Shown here: positions 8,995-18,142 of the stretch, in pieces
How the letters are laid out: each line of letters opens with the position of its first letter
Numbering within the stretch: position 1 is the first letter of the stretch
Source of the DNA: Agromyces soli
Lineage (GTDB): Bacteria > Actinomycetota > Actinomycetes > Actinomycetales > Microbacteriaceae
Assembly (NCBI RefSeq): GCF_022811605.1
Contig: NZ_CP094533.1
Location: 2,480,001-2,544,000, forward strand
Length of the DNA stretch: 64,000 nucleotides
Reading direction: 5' to 3'
Notes under the pieces: model-generated
What the model was told of the DNA's origin: nothing
What the model saw: the letters and a program-made list of their open reading frames with translations, nothing else
Databases searched by the model: none
Program-made: the position numbers and the translations under genes

Positions 8995-10113
8995 ATGATC
9001 CGCTTCGATTCCGTCACCAAGACCTATTCGGGCCAGGCGAGGCCCGCCCTGAACGACGTCGGGGTCGAGATCCTGCGCGGCGAGTTCGTCTTCCTCGTCG
9101 GTGCCTCCGGCTCCGGCAAGTCGAGCTTCCTGCGGCTGATCCTCAAGGAGGAGAAGCCCAGCAAAGGCGAGATCCACGTCCTCGGGCAGCATCTCGGCTC
9201 GATCTCGAGCCGCAAGGTGCCCTACTTCCGTCGCAACCTCGGCGTCGTCTTCCAGGACTTCCGGCTGCTGCCGAACAAGTCCGTCTACGACAACGTCGCG
9301 TTCACGCTGCGCGTGATCGGCAAGTCCCGCGGCTACATCCAGTCCGCCGTGCCCGAGACGCTGAAGCTCGTGGGCCTCGACGGCAAGGAGAAGCGGATGC
9401 CGCACGAGCTCTCCGGTGGTGAGCAGCAGCGCGTCGCGATCGCGAGGGCGATCGTGAACAAACCGCAGATCCTGCTCGCCGACGAGCCGACGGGAAACCT
9501 CGACCCGGTCACGAGCGCGGGCATCATGACGCTGCTCGAACGCATCAACGCGAGCGGCACGACCGTCGTGATGGCGACGCACGAGGCCGGCATCGTCGAC
9601 CAGATGCAGCGCCGGGTCATCGAGCTCTCCGCCGGCCAGATCGTGCGTGACGAGCTCGACGCGGGGTACGACGGGCAGACCGTGCGCGAGGTGAACCTGC
9701 CGCCGCGCACCGCGCCGGCGGCGGTCGTCGCCACGGTGCTCGAGCCCGAGGGCGAGGCGCGCGCGGCCGAAGCGGCGGCCGACACCGCCCAGCCGGCGCC
9801 CCTCGAACTGATCGCCGACACCGGGATCAGCCCCGCCGCTCCGAAGGTGACGGCGGAGATCATGCGCGAGGCGCAGCCGCTCTACATCGAGCCGGAGGAG
9901 ACGCGCGACGCCGTCACCGAGGAGGCGGCGGCGATCACCGCGGCGGCCACCGGGCAGATCGACGTCGACCCCGAGCGGCTGCGGGCCCAGGCGCCACCGC
10001 CGACGGAGGATCCTGACGGCCCGCCGCTCACCCTCGCCGAACGATTGGGCCTTCGCGCGCCCGGCGGCCCGCGCGCCGATGACGACCAGCAGGAAGTGGG
10101 GCCGACGAAGTGA
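8995..10113 (+). CDS. ftsE: Cell division ATP-binding protein FtsE, C-terminally extended
   Basis: FtsE is the cytoplasmic ATPase of the FtsEX complex, which couples septation to activation of peptidoglycan hydrolases. Walker A is at residues 36-44 (GASGSGKSS), followed by the Q-loop (VVFQDFRLL), signature LSGGEQQR and Walker [11 protein letters not shown]. The ATPase core ends near residue 228. A further ~145 residues follow, acidic and Ala/Pro-rich, ending in a hydrophobic patch [16 protein letters not shown]. Ordinary FtsE stops near 229 residues. The TGA overlaps the ftsX GTG (GTGA), so the pair is translationally coupled. Confidence 0.95.
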   Translation: MIRFDSVTKTYSGQARPALNDVGVEILRGEFVFLVGASGSGKSSFLRLILKEEKPSKGEIHVLGQHLGSISSRKVPYFRRNLGVVFQDFRLLPNKSVYDNVAFTLRVIGKSRGYIQSAVPETLKLVGLDGKEKRMPHELSGGEQQRVAIARAIVNKPQILLADEPTGNLDPVTSAGIMTLLERINASGTTVVMATHEAGIVDQMQRRVIELSAGQIVRDELDAGYDGQTVREVNLPPRTAPAAVVATVLEPEGEARAAEAAADTAQPAPLELIADTGISPAAPKVTAEIMREAQPLYIEPEETRDAVTEEAAAITAAATGQIDVDPERLRAQAPPPTEDPDGPPLTLAERLGLRAPGGPRADDDQQEVGPTK

Positions 10114-11021
10114 GGATCGGACTCGTACTCGGTGAGGCCGCGAACGGACTTCGCCGGAACGCCTCGATGGTGGTCTCGGTGGTGCTCGTCACCTTCGTCT
10201 CGCTCACCTTCGTCGGCACGGCCGCGCTGCTGCAGCTGCAGATCGCGCAGATGAAGAACTACTGGTACGACCGCGCCCAGGTCGCCGTGTACCTCTGCAC
10301 CTCGCTGTCGAGCACCGCTGGCTGCGTCGACGGCGAAGCGACCGAGGAGCAGAAGTCGGCGGTCGAGGCGCAGCTGAACAGCAGCACCCTCGCGCCGTAC
10401 ATCGACAAGTACTACTTCGAGGACCACCAGCAGGCGTACGACAACTTCCAGGAGCAGTTCAAGGGCAGCCCCGCGGCCGACTACGTCACGCCCGAGGTGC
10501 TGAACGAGAGCTTCTGGGTGAACCTGAAGAACCCCGACCAGTCCGACGTGCTCGTCGAGGCGCTCGCGGGCATGCCCGGCGTCGAGTCGGTGAGCGATCA
10601 GCGGCGCCTGCTCGACCAGATCTTCGACGTGCTGAACGCGGCGAGCTACTCCGCGATCGCGGTCGCCGCGATCATGCTCGTCGCCGCGGCGCTGCTCATC
10701 GCCACGACCATCCGGCTGTCCGCCTTCTCGAGACGCAGGGAGCTCGGCATCATGCGGCTCGTCGGCGCCTCGAACCGCTTCATTCAAACCCCGTTCGTGC
10801 TCGAGGGCGTCTTCGCGGGCCTGATCGGTTCGCTGTTGGCGGGCGGGGCGGTGGTCGCGATCGTGCAGTTCTTCGTGCAGGGCTATCTCGCGCAGAACCT
10901 CGCGTTCACCTTCGTCGATCTCGGCGACGCGCTGCTCGTGGTGCCGTTGCTCATCGTGGTGGGCGTGCTGCTGGCTGCGGTGTCCGCCGGCATCGCGATC
11001 ACCCGCTACCTCAAGGTCTGA
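10110..11021 (+). CDS. ftsX: Cell division protein FtsX
   Basis: 303 residues. An N-terminal cytoplasmic tail and first helix (about 20-45) precede a large extracytoplasmic loop (about 46-180), which binds hydrolase regulators in related species. Three further helices lie near 180-205, 230-255 and 270-295. The loop has a Cys pair ([15 protein letters not shown]) that could form a disulfide, as in mycobacterial FtsX. The GTG start overlaps the ftsE stop by 4 bp. Confidence 0.95.
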   Translation: MRIGLVLGEAANGLRRNASMVVSVVLVTFVSLTFVGTAALLQLQIAQMKNYWYDRAQVAVYLCTSLSSTAGCVDGEATEEQKSAVEAQLNSSTLAPYIDKYYFEDHQQAYDNFQEQFKGSPAADYVTPEVLNESFWVNLKNPDQSDVLVEALAGMPGVESVSDQRRLLDQIFDVLNAASYSAIAVAAIMLVAAALLIATTIRLSAFSRRRELGIMRLVGASNRFIQTPFVLEGVFAGLIGSLLAGGAVVAIVQFFVQGYLAQNLAFTFVDLGDALLVVPLLIVVGVLLAAVSAGIAITRYLKV

Positions 11022-11029
11022 TCACCGTG

Positions 11030-11061
11030 CCGCGCGGGGTGGTCGGCGCCACCCCGCGCGG
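11030..11061 (+). terminator. Strong hairpin after ftsX
   Basis: A perfect 13-bp stem (CCGCGCGGGGTGG with CCACCCCGCGCGG) and 6-nt loop, 8 bp after the ftsX stop. No T-tract follows, as is common in high-GC terminators. A -10-like TAGACT for smpB begins at 11067. Confidence 0.65.
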
Positions 11062-11136
11062 GCCGGTAGACTGAACGGCTCGCCGCGCGAAGGTCGCGGC
11101 ATCCGTCATTCGAATCGAGACCGTGAGGAGAGGGCC

Positions 11137-11613
11137 GTGCCCAGGGAACGCGGACAGAAGGTCGTCGCGACCAACCGCAAGGCGCGGCACGAGTACACCA
11201 TCGAGGACACCTACGAGGCCGGCATCGTCCTCCAGGGAACCGAGGTGAAGTCGCTCCGCGAGGGGCGCGCCTCCCTCGTCGACGGCTACGCCTTCATCGA
11301 CGGCGGCGAGATGTGGCTCGACGCGGTGCACATCCCCGAGTACACCGAGGGCACCTGGAACAACCACACGCCGCGCCGCAAGCGCAAGCTGCTGCTGCAC
11401 AAGCAGGAGATCGTGAAGATCAGCCATCGGGTGAAGGACGGCGGGTACACGCTCATCCCGCTTTCGATCTACTTCAGCGACGGCCGGGCGAAGGTCGAGC
11501 TCGCGGTTGCGAAGGGCAAGCGCGAGTACGACAAGCGGCAGGCCCTGCGCGAGCGGCAGGACAAGCGCGAGGCCGATCGGGCAATGTCGAGCCGCCGGCA
11601 CCTCGGCGAGTAG
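11137..11613 (+). CDS. smpB: SsrA-binding protein SmpB
   Basis: 158 residues. SmpB binds tmRNA and delivers it to stalled ribosomes for trans-translation. Typical segments are [49 protein letters not shown] and a basic C-terminal tail ([20 protein letters not shown]) that enters the mRNA channel. Start GTG at 11137 with GAGGAGAG upstream. A likely -10 (TAGACT, 11067-11072) gives a leader of about 57 nt. The partner ssrA is 6.5 kb downstream. Confidence 0.97.
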   Translation: MPRERGQKVVATNRKARHEYTIEDTYEAGIVLQGTEVKSLREGRASLVDGYAFIDGGEMWLDAVHIPEYTEGTWNNHTPRRKRKLLLHKQEIVKISHRVKDGGYTLIPLSIYFSDGRAKVELAVAKGKREYDKRQALRERQDKREADRAMSSRRHLGE

Positions 11614-11699
11614 TGCAGTTCGGCGCACGGCGGGCGGATGCCTCGTGGCGCGCGCTCGGCGTCCGTCCGATGCCCGGCCGATGCCCGGGCGCCTCGGGG

Positions 11700-11705
11700 T
11701 AGGCT
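11700..11705 (+). promoter_or_regulatory. Leaderless -10 hexamer TAGGCT
   Basis: Lies 7 nt before the ATG of the tyrosine phosphatase gene. Confidence 0.5.
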
Positions 11706-11712
11706 CGGCTCG

Positions 11713-12450
11713 ATGGAGACTTCGCTTCGGATCCCCGTTCCCGGCACCTACAACTTCCGCGACGTCGGCGGGCTCGTCGCCCGTGACGGGCTCGTGCGGC
11801 CCGGGGTGCTGTTCCGCTCCGACGGCCTGCACGCCCTCGGCGATGCGGGCAAGGCCGAGCTGCGGGAGCTCGGCGTGGGCATCGTCATCGACCTGCGCGA
11901 CGAGCAGGAGGTGTCGCGCATGCCCGACGACCTCGCCGGGCTCGACGTCGAGGTGCTCCGCCTGCCCGTGTTCGAGGGCTCCGGCGCCTCGCAGGGGATG
12001 GCCGGCATCTCCCTCGAAGCGCTGTACGAGCGCATCGTCGTGCAGCACTCCTCGGTCGTCGTCGACGCGGTGCGCGAGATCTCCTCGGCCCGCGAGCGCT
12101 CCGTCGTCGTGCACTGCACGGCGGGCAAGGACCGCACGGGCGTCGTGATCGCGCTCACGCTGCTCGCGGTCGGGGTCGACCGGGACCTCGTGATCGCCGA
12201 CTACGAGCGCACCGAGCAGAACCTCGCCGGCGAGTGGCTCGATCGCATGGTCGGCCTCGCCGGCCAGTACGGCGTGCCCGACACTCCGGCGCTGCGCGTG
12301 CTCATGGGCGGCAGCCCGCCCGAGGCGATCGACGGCATGATCGAGCTCGTCGAGCGCGACCACGGCAGCGCCCGCGAGTATCTCCTGTCGTCCGGGCTCG
12401 CGCTCGAGGAGCTCGCGCGGCTCGAGCGCCAGCTCGTCGAGCGCGGCTGA
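11713..12450 (+). CDS. Tyrosine-protein phosphatase (Y_phosphatase3 type)
   Basis: 245 residues. The P-loop HCTAGKDRTG places the nucleophile Cys at 135 and the phosphate-binding Arg at 141 (CX5R). An N-terminal NFRDVGGL segment and VIDLRDEQE are typical of atypical dual-specificity/lipid phosphatases such as PtpB of mycobacteria, which act on phosphotyrosine, phosphoserine/threonine and phosphoinositides. No signal peptide is seen. The actual substrate is unknown. It appears monocistronic and is convergent with the siderophore operon. Confidence 0.88.
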   Translation: METSLRIPVPGTYNFRDVGGLVARDGLVRPGVLFRSDGLHALGDAGKAELRELGVGIVIDLRDEQEVSRMPDDLAGLDVEVLRLPVFEGSGASQGMAGISLEALYERIVVQHSSVVVDAVREISSARERSVVVHCTAGKDRTGVVIALTLLAVGVDRDLVIADYERTEQNLAGEWLDRMVGLAGQYGVPDTPALRVLMGGSPPEAIDGMIELVERDHGSAREYLLSSGLALEELARLERQLVERG

Positions 12451-12454
12451 GGGC

Positions 12455-13312
12455 TCAGCCGACCAGCGGGCCGCCGATCGTCCAGTAGCCGAGAAACGCG
12501 ACGCATCCCTTGTCGAGCCCCGCGGTGGAGGTCAGGTAGCGTCGGATGCGCGTCGTGGCGCCCGCCTCGCCGGCGACCCACGCGTACACCCCGGAGTGGC
12601 CGGACGCCGTGGCGGACGCGTGCTCGGCCCACTCGACGACCGCTCGCTCGAGCGCGGCTCCGCGTCGCGCATCCGGGCTGACGAGCTGGACGCGGGCGGT
12701 CGACGACGTTGCCGAGAGCAGGTCGTCGGCGACGTCGCCGAGCTCGAGGATGAGGTCCACCGTCACGTCGGCCGGCTGTGCCGCCAGGATGTTGCGCATC
12801 GCGGGGAGGGCCGATTCGTCGCCGATGAGCACGAGCCGCTGCGGCGGCGACGGCGGCGTGTAGTGGATGCCGTAGCCGGTGTAGCCCGCGCGGGCGTCGG
12901 GCCCCGTGACGACGAGTTCGTCGCCGGGCCGGCAGGCGAGCGCCCAGGCGGACGCCGGGCCCGCCGGCTGATGGATGAAGAGGTCGACGTCGATCTCGCC
13001 CTGCTCGGGCCGGACGGCCGCCGGTGTATAGGTGCGCAGCACGTTCCGGCTCTCCTCGGGCAGCGCCTTCCACCGGGCGTACCACTCCTTGGGATGCGGA
13101 GTCGGGTCGCCGAGGAGGCCGAAGTCGAGGCGACTGCCGTCGGGCGCGGGGAGGACGAGCTTGATGCGCTGGTCGAGGCCCCACGGGGCGAACTCGCCGA
13201 GCGCCGAGCCGGCGAGGGTCACCCGGACGAACCCGGGGCTCAGCCGCTCGGTCCGGTGCACGGTGACGGGGAACGCCCGGTACTCCCAGGGGCCGGCGGC
13301 GATGGCGGTCAT
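12455..13312 (-). CDS. Siderophore-interacting protein (NADPH-dependent ferric-siderophore reductase)
   Basis: 285 residues. The N-terminal FAD-binding domain carries RTYTPAAVR and VDLFIHQPAGPASAWA; the C-terminal NAD(P)H domain carries LVLIGDESALPAMRNILA and VYAWVAGEAGATTRIRRYL. Such proteins reduce imported ferric siderophores in the cytoplasm to release Fe2+. It is the last gene of the iron operon and is coupled to the ATPase gene by ATGA. Confidence 0.92.
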   Translation of the reverse strand: MTAIAAGPWEYRAFPVTVHRTERLSPGFVRVTLAGSALGEFAPWGLDQRIKLVLPAPDGSRLDFGLLGDPTPHPKEWYARWKALPEESRNVLRTYTPAAVRPEQGEIDVDLFIHQPAGPASAWALACRPGDELVVTGPDARAGYTGYGIHYTPPSPPQRLVLIGDESALPAMRNILAAQPADVTVDLILELGDVADDLLSATSSTARVQLVSPDARRGAALERAVVEWAEHASATASGHSGVYAWVAGEAGATTRIRRYLTSTAGLDKGCVAFLGYWTIGGPLVG

Positions 13313-14154
13313 CGCCCGTCCGCCTCGGCTCGAGCGGCGGGAAGGCCGCTCGGCACCACCAGCGGGCCGCCCGTGACGGGGTCGGCGATGACCACGTTCG
13401 GCAGTCCGAAGATCTCCTCCACGCGTTCGCTCGTGACGACTTCGGACGGCGGTCCCTCGGCGACGACGCGACCGTCGTGCATCGCGATGAGGTGGTCGGC
13501 GTACCGCGCGGCGTGGTTCAGATCGTGGAGCACCGCGACGACGGTGCGGCCCTGACGGTTGAGCCGCGCGAACAGCTCCATGAGCTCGATCTGGTGGGCG
13601 ATGTCGAGGAACGTCGTGGGCTCGTCGAGCAGGAGGAGCTCGGTCTCCTGGGCCAGCACCATCGCCACCCAGACGCGCTGCCGCTGCCCCCCGGAAAGCT
13701 CGTCCACGCGGCGCGGACCGAGTTCCCGGGTCCCGGTCGCGTCGAGCGCCTCGGCCACGGCCGCCTCGTCGGCGTCGGTCCACTGCCGGAGGAGACGCTG
13801 GCGCGGGTACCGCCCCCTGGCGACGAGGTCGACCACGGTGATCCCGTCCGGCGCGGCGGCCGACTGGGGCAGGAGGCCGAGGCGCTTGGCCACGTCCTTC
13901 GCCGCCAGCTCGGTGATGGCCTTCCCGTCGAGGACCACTCGTCCCGCGGCCGGTGAAAGCAGTCGGGAGAGGCCGCGGAGCAGGGTCGACTTGCCGCAGG
14001 CGTTCGGTCCGATGATGACAGTGAACGACCCGTCGGGGATGGCGGTGCTCAGCCCGGCGATGATGGGGCGCGCGTCGTAGCCGAGGCTGACGTGCTCGGC
14101 GCGCAGGCGCGAGGCGGTGGGCAGCGCGCTCGGCGCAGTGGTTCGATCAGGCAC
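13309..14154 (-). CDS. Ferric-siderophore ABC transporter ATP-binding protein
   Basis: 281 residues. Walker A GPNACGKST is near residue 50, followed by LLPQSAAAPDGITV, signature LSGGQRQR, Walker B LLLLDEPTTFLD and the switch His in VAVLHDLNHAARYAD. The FecE/FepC subfamily is clear from the FLDIAHQIE stretch. It energises the two permeases encoded just upstream. The start overlaps the upstream permease stop by 8 bp. Confidence 0.93.
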   Translation of the reverse strand: MPDRTTAPSALPTASRLRAEHVSLGYDARPIIAGLSTAIPDGSFTVIIGPNACGKSTLLRGLSRLLSPAAGRVVLDGKAITELAAKDVAKRLGLLPQSAAAPDGITVVDLVARGRYPRQRLLRQWTDADEAAVAEALDATGTRELGPRRVDELSGGQRQRVWVAMVLAQETELLLLDEPTTFLDIAHQIELMELFARLNRQGRTVVAVLHDLNHAARYADHLIAMHDGRVVAEGPPSEVVTSERVEEIFGLPNVVIADPVTGGPLVVPSGLPAARAEADGR

Positions 14155-15208
14155 GGCGGCGGATCTCCTGGATGAGGACGGCGACGAGGTAGGCCCCTCC
14201 CACCGAGACGGTCACCACGCCGACCGGCAACGTCACGGGGAGCAGATGCTGCGCCACGAGGTCGGACGCGAGCAGGAGGAATGCGCCGACGAGCGCCGAC
14301 AGCGTGAGGGAGAGGGACGGGGCGCCGGCGAGGCGGCGGGCGATCTGCGGGGCGGCGAGGGCGATGAAGGCCACGGGGCCGGCGACCGCCGTGGCGATCG
14401 AGACGAGGCCGACCGCGATGAGCAGTGCGCCGGCGCGCGTGCGCGCCGGCCGCGAGCCGCTCGCGCCCGCCACGTCGTCGCCGAGATCGAGCTGCCGGAG
14501 ACCGGGGGTGAGGAGGCCGAGCAGGAGCACCAGCGGGAGGCTGCACACGACGGCCCCGCCGAGCGCGCCCGCGGTCACTCCGTTCAGGCTTCCGGCGCCC
14601 CAGGCGGAGGCGAACATCGCCGTGTCGAGCTCGACCTCGAGCAGCATCCAGGTGTTCGCGGACGCGAGGATCGCGGCGACGCCGATGCCGATCACGATCA
14701 GTCGGAAGCTCTGCCCTGCCGCACGGCGCGAGAGGCCCCAGATGAGGCCGGCGGTCGCGAGGCCGCCGACGACGGATCCAGCGGTCATCAGCGGCCAGCT
14801 CGCGGAGAAGCAGACCACCGTCAGGAGCATCCCGGTGAACGCGCCGTTCGACAGGCCGAGCACATCCGGACTCGCCAGCGGATTGCGGGTGACGGTCTGG
14901 AACAGGGCCCCGGCGATCGCGAACAGGGCGCCGAGCACGCAGGCCGCGAGCGTCCGGGGGAGACGCCACTCGAGGACGACGGTGCGGTCGAGGGTGTCGC
15001 GGCCGCCGAAGAGAGCGTCGAGGACCGCGTCCGGCGCGAGCGGGTAGGTGCCGAGGCCGAGGGCGGCGACGGCGAGCAGGGCGATCACCGTGAGGAGTGC
15101 GGTGGCCACGGCGAGGCTTCGGGTGCGTACGGCCACGGCGATCGGGCCGCAACGGATCAGGTGGCGTCGGTATCCGGGGTCGAGGCGAGGGCGATCGATC
15201 GTGCTCAT
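14147..15208 (-). CDS. Iron-siderophore ABC transporter permease (FecCD), second subunit
   Basis: 353 residues with about nine to ten helices. FecCD landmarks are ALFQTVTRNPLASPDVLGLSNGA (helix-2 loop) and VAGPVAFIALAAPQIARRLA (coupling region). The frame continues 175 codons upstream, but the ATG at 15208 overlaps the previous gene's stop as ATGA, and the first helix begins 30 residues after it. It pairs with the preceding permease as a heterodimer. Confidence 0.92.
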   Translation of the reverse strand: MSTIDRPRLDPGYRRHLIRCGPIAVAVRTRSLAVATALLTVIALLAVAALGLGTYPLAPDAVLDALFGGRDTLDRTVVLEWRLPRTLAACVLGALFAIAGALFQTVTRNPLASPDVLGLSNGAFTGMLLTVVCFSASWPLMTAGSVVGGLATAGLIWGLSRRAAGQSFRLIVIGIGVAAILASANTWMLLEVELDTAMFASAWGAGSLNGVTAGALGGAVVCSLPLVLLLGLLTPGLRQLDLGDDVAGASGSRPARTRAGALLIAVGLVSIATAVAGPVAFIALAAPQIARRLAGAPSLSLTLSALVGAFLLLASDLVAQHLLPVTLPVGVVTVSVGGAYLVAVLIQEIRRRA

Positions 15209-16257
15209 GAGGGAGCGCTCGCCTTCGCGCGGCGCGCGAGCGCGATGAGCACGGGAGCGCCGACGAACGCGGTGACGATGCCGACGGGAATCTCGGCCGG
15301 CGCGATGAGGAGCCGCCCGAGCACGTCGGAGAGCAGCACGATCGCGGGGGCGAGGAGGATCGAGACGGGCAGGATCCTCCGCTGGTCCACGCCGAACACC
15401 CACCGCGCGACGTGCGGGACCATCAGCCCGATGAACGAGATGGGGCCGGCGAGCGCCGTCGCGACCCCGGCGAGGACGGTGACCGCGAGGATGACGCCGA
15501 TCCGGATTCCGGCGAGGTTCGCGCCCTGCGAGCGTGCGATGTCCTCGCCGAGCGCGACGGCGTTCAGACCCGGCGCCAGCAGGAGCGCGCCGAGCACGGC
15601 GATCCCGACGAACGGCAGGACGGGCAGGAGGACGTCGAAGCCACGGCCGAGGAGCGACCCCGCGTTCCACGAGCGCAGGTGCTCGAACGCCTCCGGGTCG
15701 CTGAGCGTCAGCCCCGTGGTGATCCCCGAGCACACCGCGCCGAGCGCGACACCGGCGAGGGTGAGGCGGATCGGGTCGGCGGCCCCTCGGCCGGCCGAGC
15801 CGACGACGTAGACGGCGATCGTGACCACGAGCGCCCCGAGGAACGCGAGCCAGACGAGGGCGGCGATGTCCCGCATCCCGAGGAAGGCGACGCCGAGCGC
15901 GACGGCGAGCGCGGCGCCGGCGTTCACACCGAGGATGCCCGGGTCCGCGAGCGGGTTCCGTGTGAAGGCCTGGATCAGCGCCCCGGCCGCTCCGAGCGCT
16001 GCGCCGACGACGAGGCCGGTGACGGTGCGGGGGAGCCGGAGCTCCTCGACCACGTATCTCGCCTCAGGGGAGCCGCCGCCCCGCAGCACGTCGAGGACAT
16101 CTCCGAACGGCAGTGCGTTCGAGCCGAGCGTCAGCGACAGCGCGATCGCGATCGCGAGGCCGCCGAGGAGGCCGAGCAGGCCGAGCCAGATGCGGGCTCG
16201 GCCGGTCCGGGATCCGCCGAGCGCGTCTCGCCGCCGACTGATGGCGGCGACGGTCAC
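15205..16257 (-). CDS. Iron-siderophore ABC transporter permease (FecCD), first subunit
   Basis: 350 residues with FecCD motifs GALIQAFTRNPLADPGILGVNAGA and LAGPISFIGLMVPHVARWV. The frame is open far upstream; the GTG at 16257 overlaps the stop of the binding-protein gene as GTGA, which fixes the start. It is part of the five-gene operon controlled from the iron box at 17245-17263. Confidence 0.92.
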   Translation of the reverse strand: MTVAAISRRRDALGGSRTGRARIWLGLLGLLGGLAIAIALSLTLGSNALPFGDVLDVLRGGGSPEARYVVEELRLPRTVTGLVVGAALGAAGALIQAFTRNPLADPGILGVNAGAALAVALGVAFLGMRDIAALVWLAFLGALVVTIAVYVVGSAGRGAADPIRLTLAGVALGAVCSGITTGLTLSDPEAFEHLRSWNAGSLLGRGFDVLLPVLPFVGIAVLGALLLAPGLNAVALGEDIARSQGANLAGIRIGVILAVTVLAGVATALAGPISFIGLMVPHVARWVFGVDQRRILPVSILLAPAIVLLSDVLGRLLIAPAEIPVGIVTAFVGAPVLIALARRAKASAPS

Positions 16258-17201
16258 CGCTCGGTTTCGAGGATCGCCTCGATCTCGTCCAGGACGAGGT
16301 CGCCGCCCTTCGGTCCGACGCCGGACACCCAGTAGCTCGTGTCGACGAGCGTGACCGACGGGAACGCGCTGCGGTTCTGCGTGATCGCCGGCGGGATCGT
16401 CGCGTCGTCGGCCGGGTCGGCGCTCGTGACGAGGACGTAGTCGGCGGTGGCGTCGAGGATGTTCTCGGGGGAGAGGTCCGCCTGAAGGCCGTCCTCCCAT
16501 TCCCGAGCGGGGATGGTGAGGCCGGCGCACTCGAGCGCGCTCCCGGCGAACGAGGTCGGCCCGTACAGGCTCAGGGTGGTCTCGTCGCGCGGGCGGATGA
16601 GGTTGACGGTCTTCCCGTGGACGTCGAACTCCTCCGCGATGCGATCGCATCGCTCGTTGAACCCGTCGAGAAGGGCCTTCGCGTCGTCGGGCTGCCCCAG
16701 CGCGGCCCCGATGAGCAGGACGTTCTCCTGCCACGGGTCAGCCTGCGTCTGCATGAAGACCGTCGGGGCGATGGCCGACAGCTGCTCGTACAGCTTGGAG
16801 TGCCGTGCTTCGGTGCCGAGGATGAGGTCGGGCTTCAACGCCGCGATCGCTTCCAGATCGGGTTCCGGTACCGTTCCGACCGGCTGGACGCCGTTCACGC
16901 CGAGATAGTCGGGGACGCCGGCGACGTTGCTCGCGACGGCCGCGCCGACCGGGGTGATCCCCAGCGCGACGGCGGTGTCGAGCTCGACCGGCTCGAGGGC
17001 GACCACCCGCTGCGGGGCTGCGGGGACCTCGGCGGTGCCGCGGGCGTGCTCGACCGGGTGCGTCCCGGCCGCAGTCCCGCTCGGTGCGTCGGCCTGCGAG
17101 GTGGGAGCGCAGCCGGCGAGCGCCAGAGTGGCGCCCACCGCGGTGGCGATGGACCAGGCGAGCACTCGCTGGGGCAGGGGGGGATCGCATTCGGACAGCA
17201 C
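16254..17201 (-). CDS. Iron-siderophore substrate-binding lipoprotein
   Basis: 315 residues. A signal peptide ends in the lipobox LALAGC (Cys near residue 31), so the mature protein is anchored outside the membrane. The FepB/BtuF-type fold shows in QRVVALEPVELDTAVALGI, IAALKPDLILGTEARHSKLY and AIAPTVFMQTQADPWQEN. It captures a ferric siderophore and delivers it to the FecCD permeases. It is the first gene of the operon, 44 bp downstream of the iron box. Confidence 0.93.
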   Translation of the reverse strand: MLSECDPPLPQRVLAWSIATAVGATLALAGCAPTSQADAPSGTAAGTHPVEHARGTAEVPAAPQRVVALEPVELDTAVALGITPVGAAVASNVAGVPDYLGVNGVQPVGTVPEPDLEAIAALKPDLILGTEARHSKLYEQLSAIAPTVFMQTQADPWQENVLLIGAALGQPDDAKALLDGFNERCDRIAEEFDVHGKTVNLIRPRDETTLSLYGPTSFAGSALECAGLTIPAREWEDGLQADLSPENILDATADYVLVTSADPADDATIPPAITQNRSAFPSVTLVDTSYWVSGVGPKGGDLVLDEIEAILETER

Positions 17202-17244
17202 CTCTCATCGTGGAACGGCCCGCCGGAACGGCGTCGGCCTTAGA

Positions 17245-17263
17245 CTAAGGTAAGCCTATCCTC
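17245..17263 (-). promoter_or_regulatory. DtxR/IdeR-type iron box
   Basis: Plus-strand sequence CTAAGGTAAGCCTATCCTC; read on the minus strand it matches the DtxR/IdeR consensus core TTAGGCTAACCTAA at 11 of 14 positions. It lies 44 bp before the first gene of the siderophore operon, which is therefore expected to be repressed by iron-loaded DtxR. Confidence 0.8.
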
Positions 17264-17275
17264 ACTATCTCCGCT

Positions 17276-17947
17276 TCAATCGGCGGATGCGTCGAAGCGC
17301 GCCTCCACGGTCGCCTGCACCACGAGCTCCGCCGGAGCGAGCTCGGCGACCGGGGCCGACGCGGCATCCATCCCGAAGGCCACCGCGCGTGCGAGATGAC
17401 CGCCCTTGGTCATCGGGTTCGGCCGGGCGTCCAGCAGTCCGGCGTCGGCGAGCTCGACGGGCGCTGGCGAGCCGAGCCCGAGCGCCGAGGCGTACACGCC
17501 CGCCTTCGCGACCGCCTCGGCGACGGCGCGCCGCTGCGCCGTCTCGCGGACGCGGGCGGCGGTCGCTTCGGTGAGCCGCCAGTCGACACCGCCGAGCGAG
17601 AGCTCCTCGCCGGCCGCCTGCTCGCTCACCCAGGCGGAGAGGGCGGCGAGGTCGCGGAAGACGAGCTCGAGCTCGCCCCGTGCCTCGTGCACGACGGGGA
17701 GCTGCCGTCCCTCGGCGTTGAACGGGCGCTGCGACCAGACCCGCAGCTGTCCGGCCGACCACTGCTCGAGCGCGCCCTCGGCGTCGAGCCGGCGCACCTC
17801 GGCGAGCAGCCGTTCATGGGCGGCGGCGGTGCGATCGATGATCTGCTGCCGATCGGCGCCGGACGCGCCGACCGAGAGCTGCACCGCGCCGAGCTCGGGC
17901 TCCACGCGCTCCTCGGCGGTGGCGGTGACGGTGATGAGCGTGCCCAC
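17276..17947 (-). CDS. SIMPL domain (DUF541) protein
   Basis: 223 residues. The N-terminal ITVTATAEERVEPELGAVQL and the C-terminal PAELVVQATVEARFDA are the two ends of the SIMPL/BP26 fold; family members form oligomeric rings and are often secreted. Here no signal peptide is evident with the start chosen. GTG at 17947 was chosen because GGAGG lies 6 nt upstream. The stop lies 12 bp from the iron box, so the gene ends just before the siderophore promoter. Role unknown. Confidence 0.82.
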   Translation of the reverse strand: MGTLITVTATAEERVEPELGAVQLSVGASGADRQQIIDRTAAAHERLLAEVRRLDAEGALEQWSAGQLRVWSQRPFNAEGRQLPVVHEARGELELVFRDLAALSAWVSEQAAGEELSLGGVDWRLTEATAARVRETAQRRAVAEAVAKAGVYASALGLGSPAPVELADAGLLDARPNPMTKGGHLARAVAFGMDAASAPVAELAPAELVVQATVEARFDASAD

Positions 17948-18142
17948 GGGCGACCTCCATCTGGTTCGGCGTCGGACGGGGCGACGCGGCCGGGAATGGC
18001 GGAAGCATCCCGCCTGTTCTAGACTGTAAGGCCGCGCACCCCTCGCCTCCTGGTGAAGTGCGCGGAACATGGCAACTCCACAGCGTGCGACAACGACCCT
18101 CCGAACGGACGACTCCACACGGACGACTCCGGCGGGGCCCAT

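Noticed and set aside
7117-10113. A 998-codon open frame covering the NhaC-type gene and ftsE as one protein
   Set aside because: The first 626 codons are a frame shadow of the transporter (Arg/His/Pro-rich). A real start with leaderless promoter lies at 8995 and yields normal FtsE.
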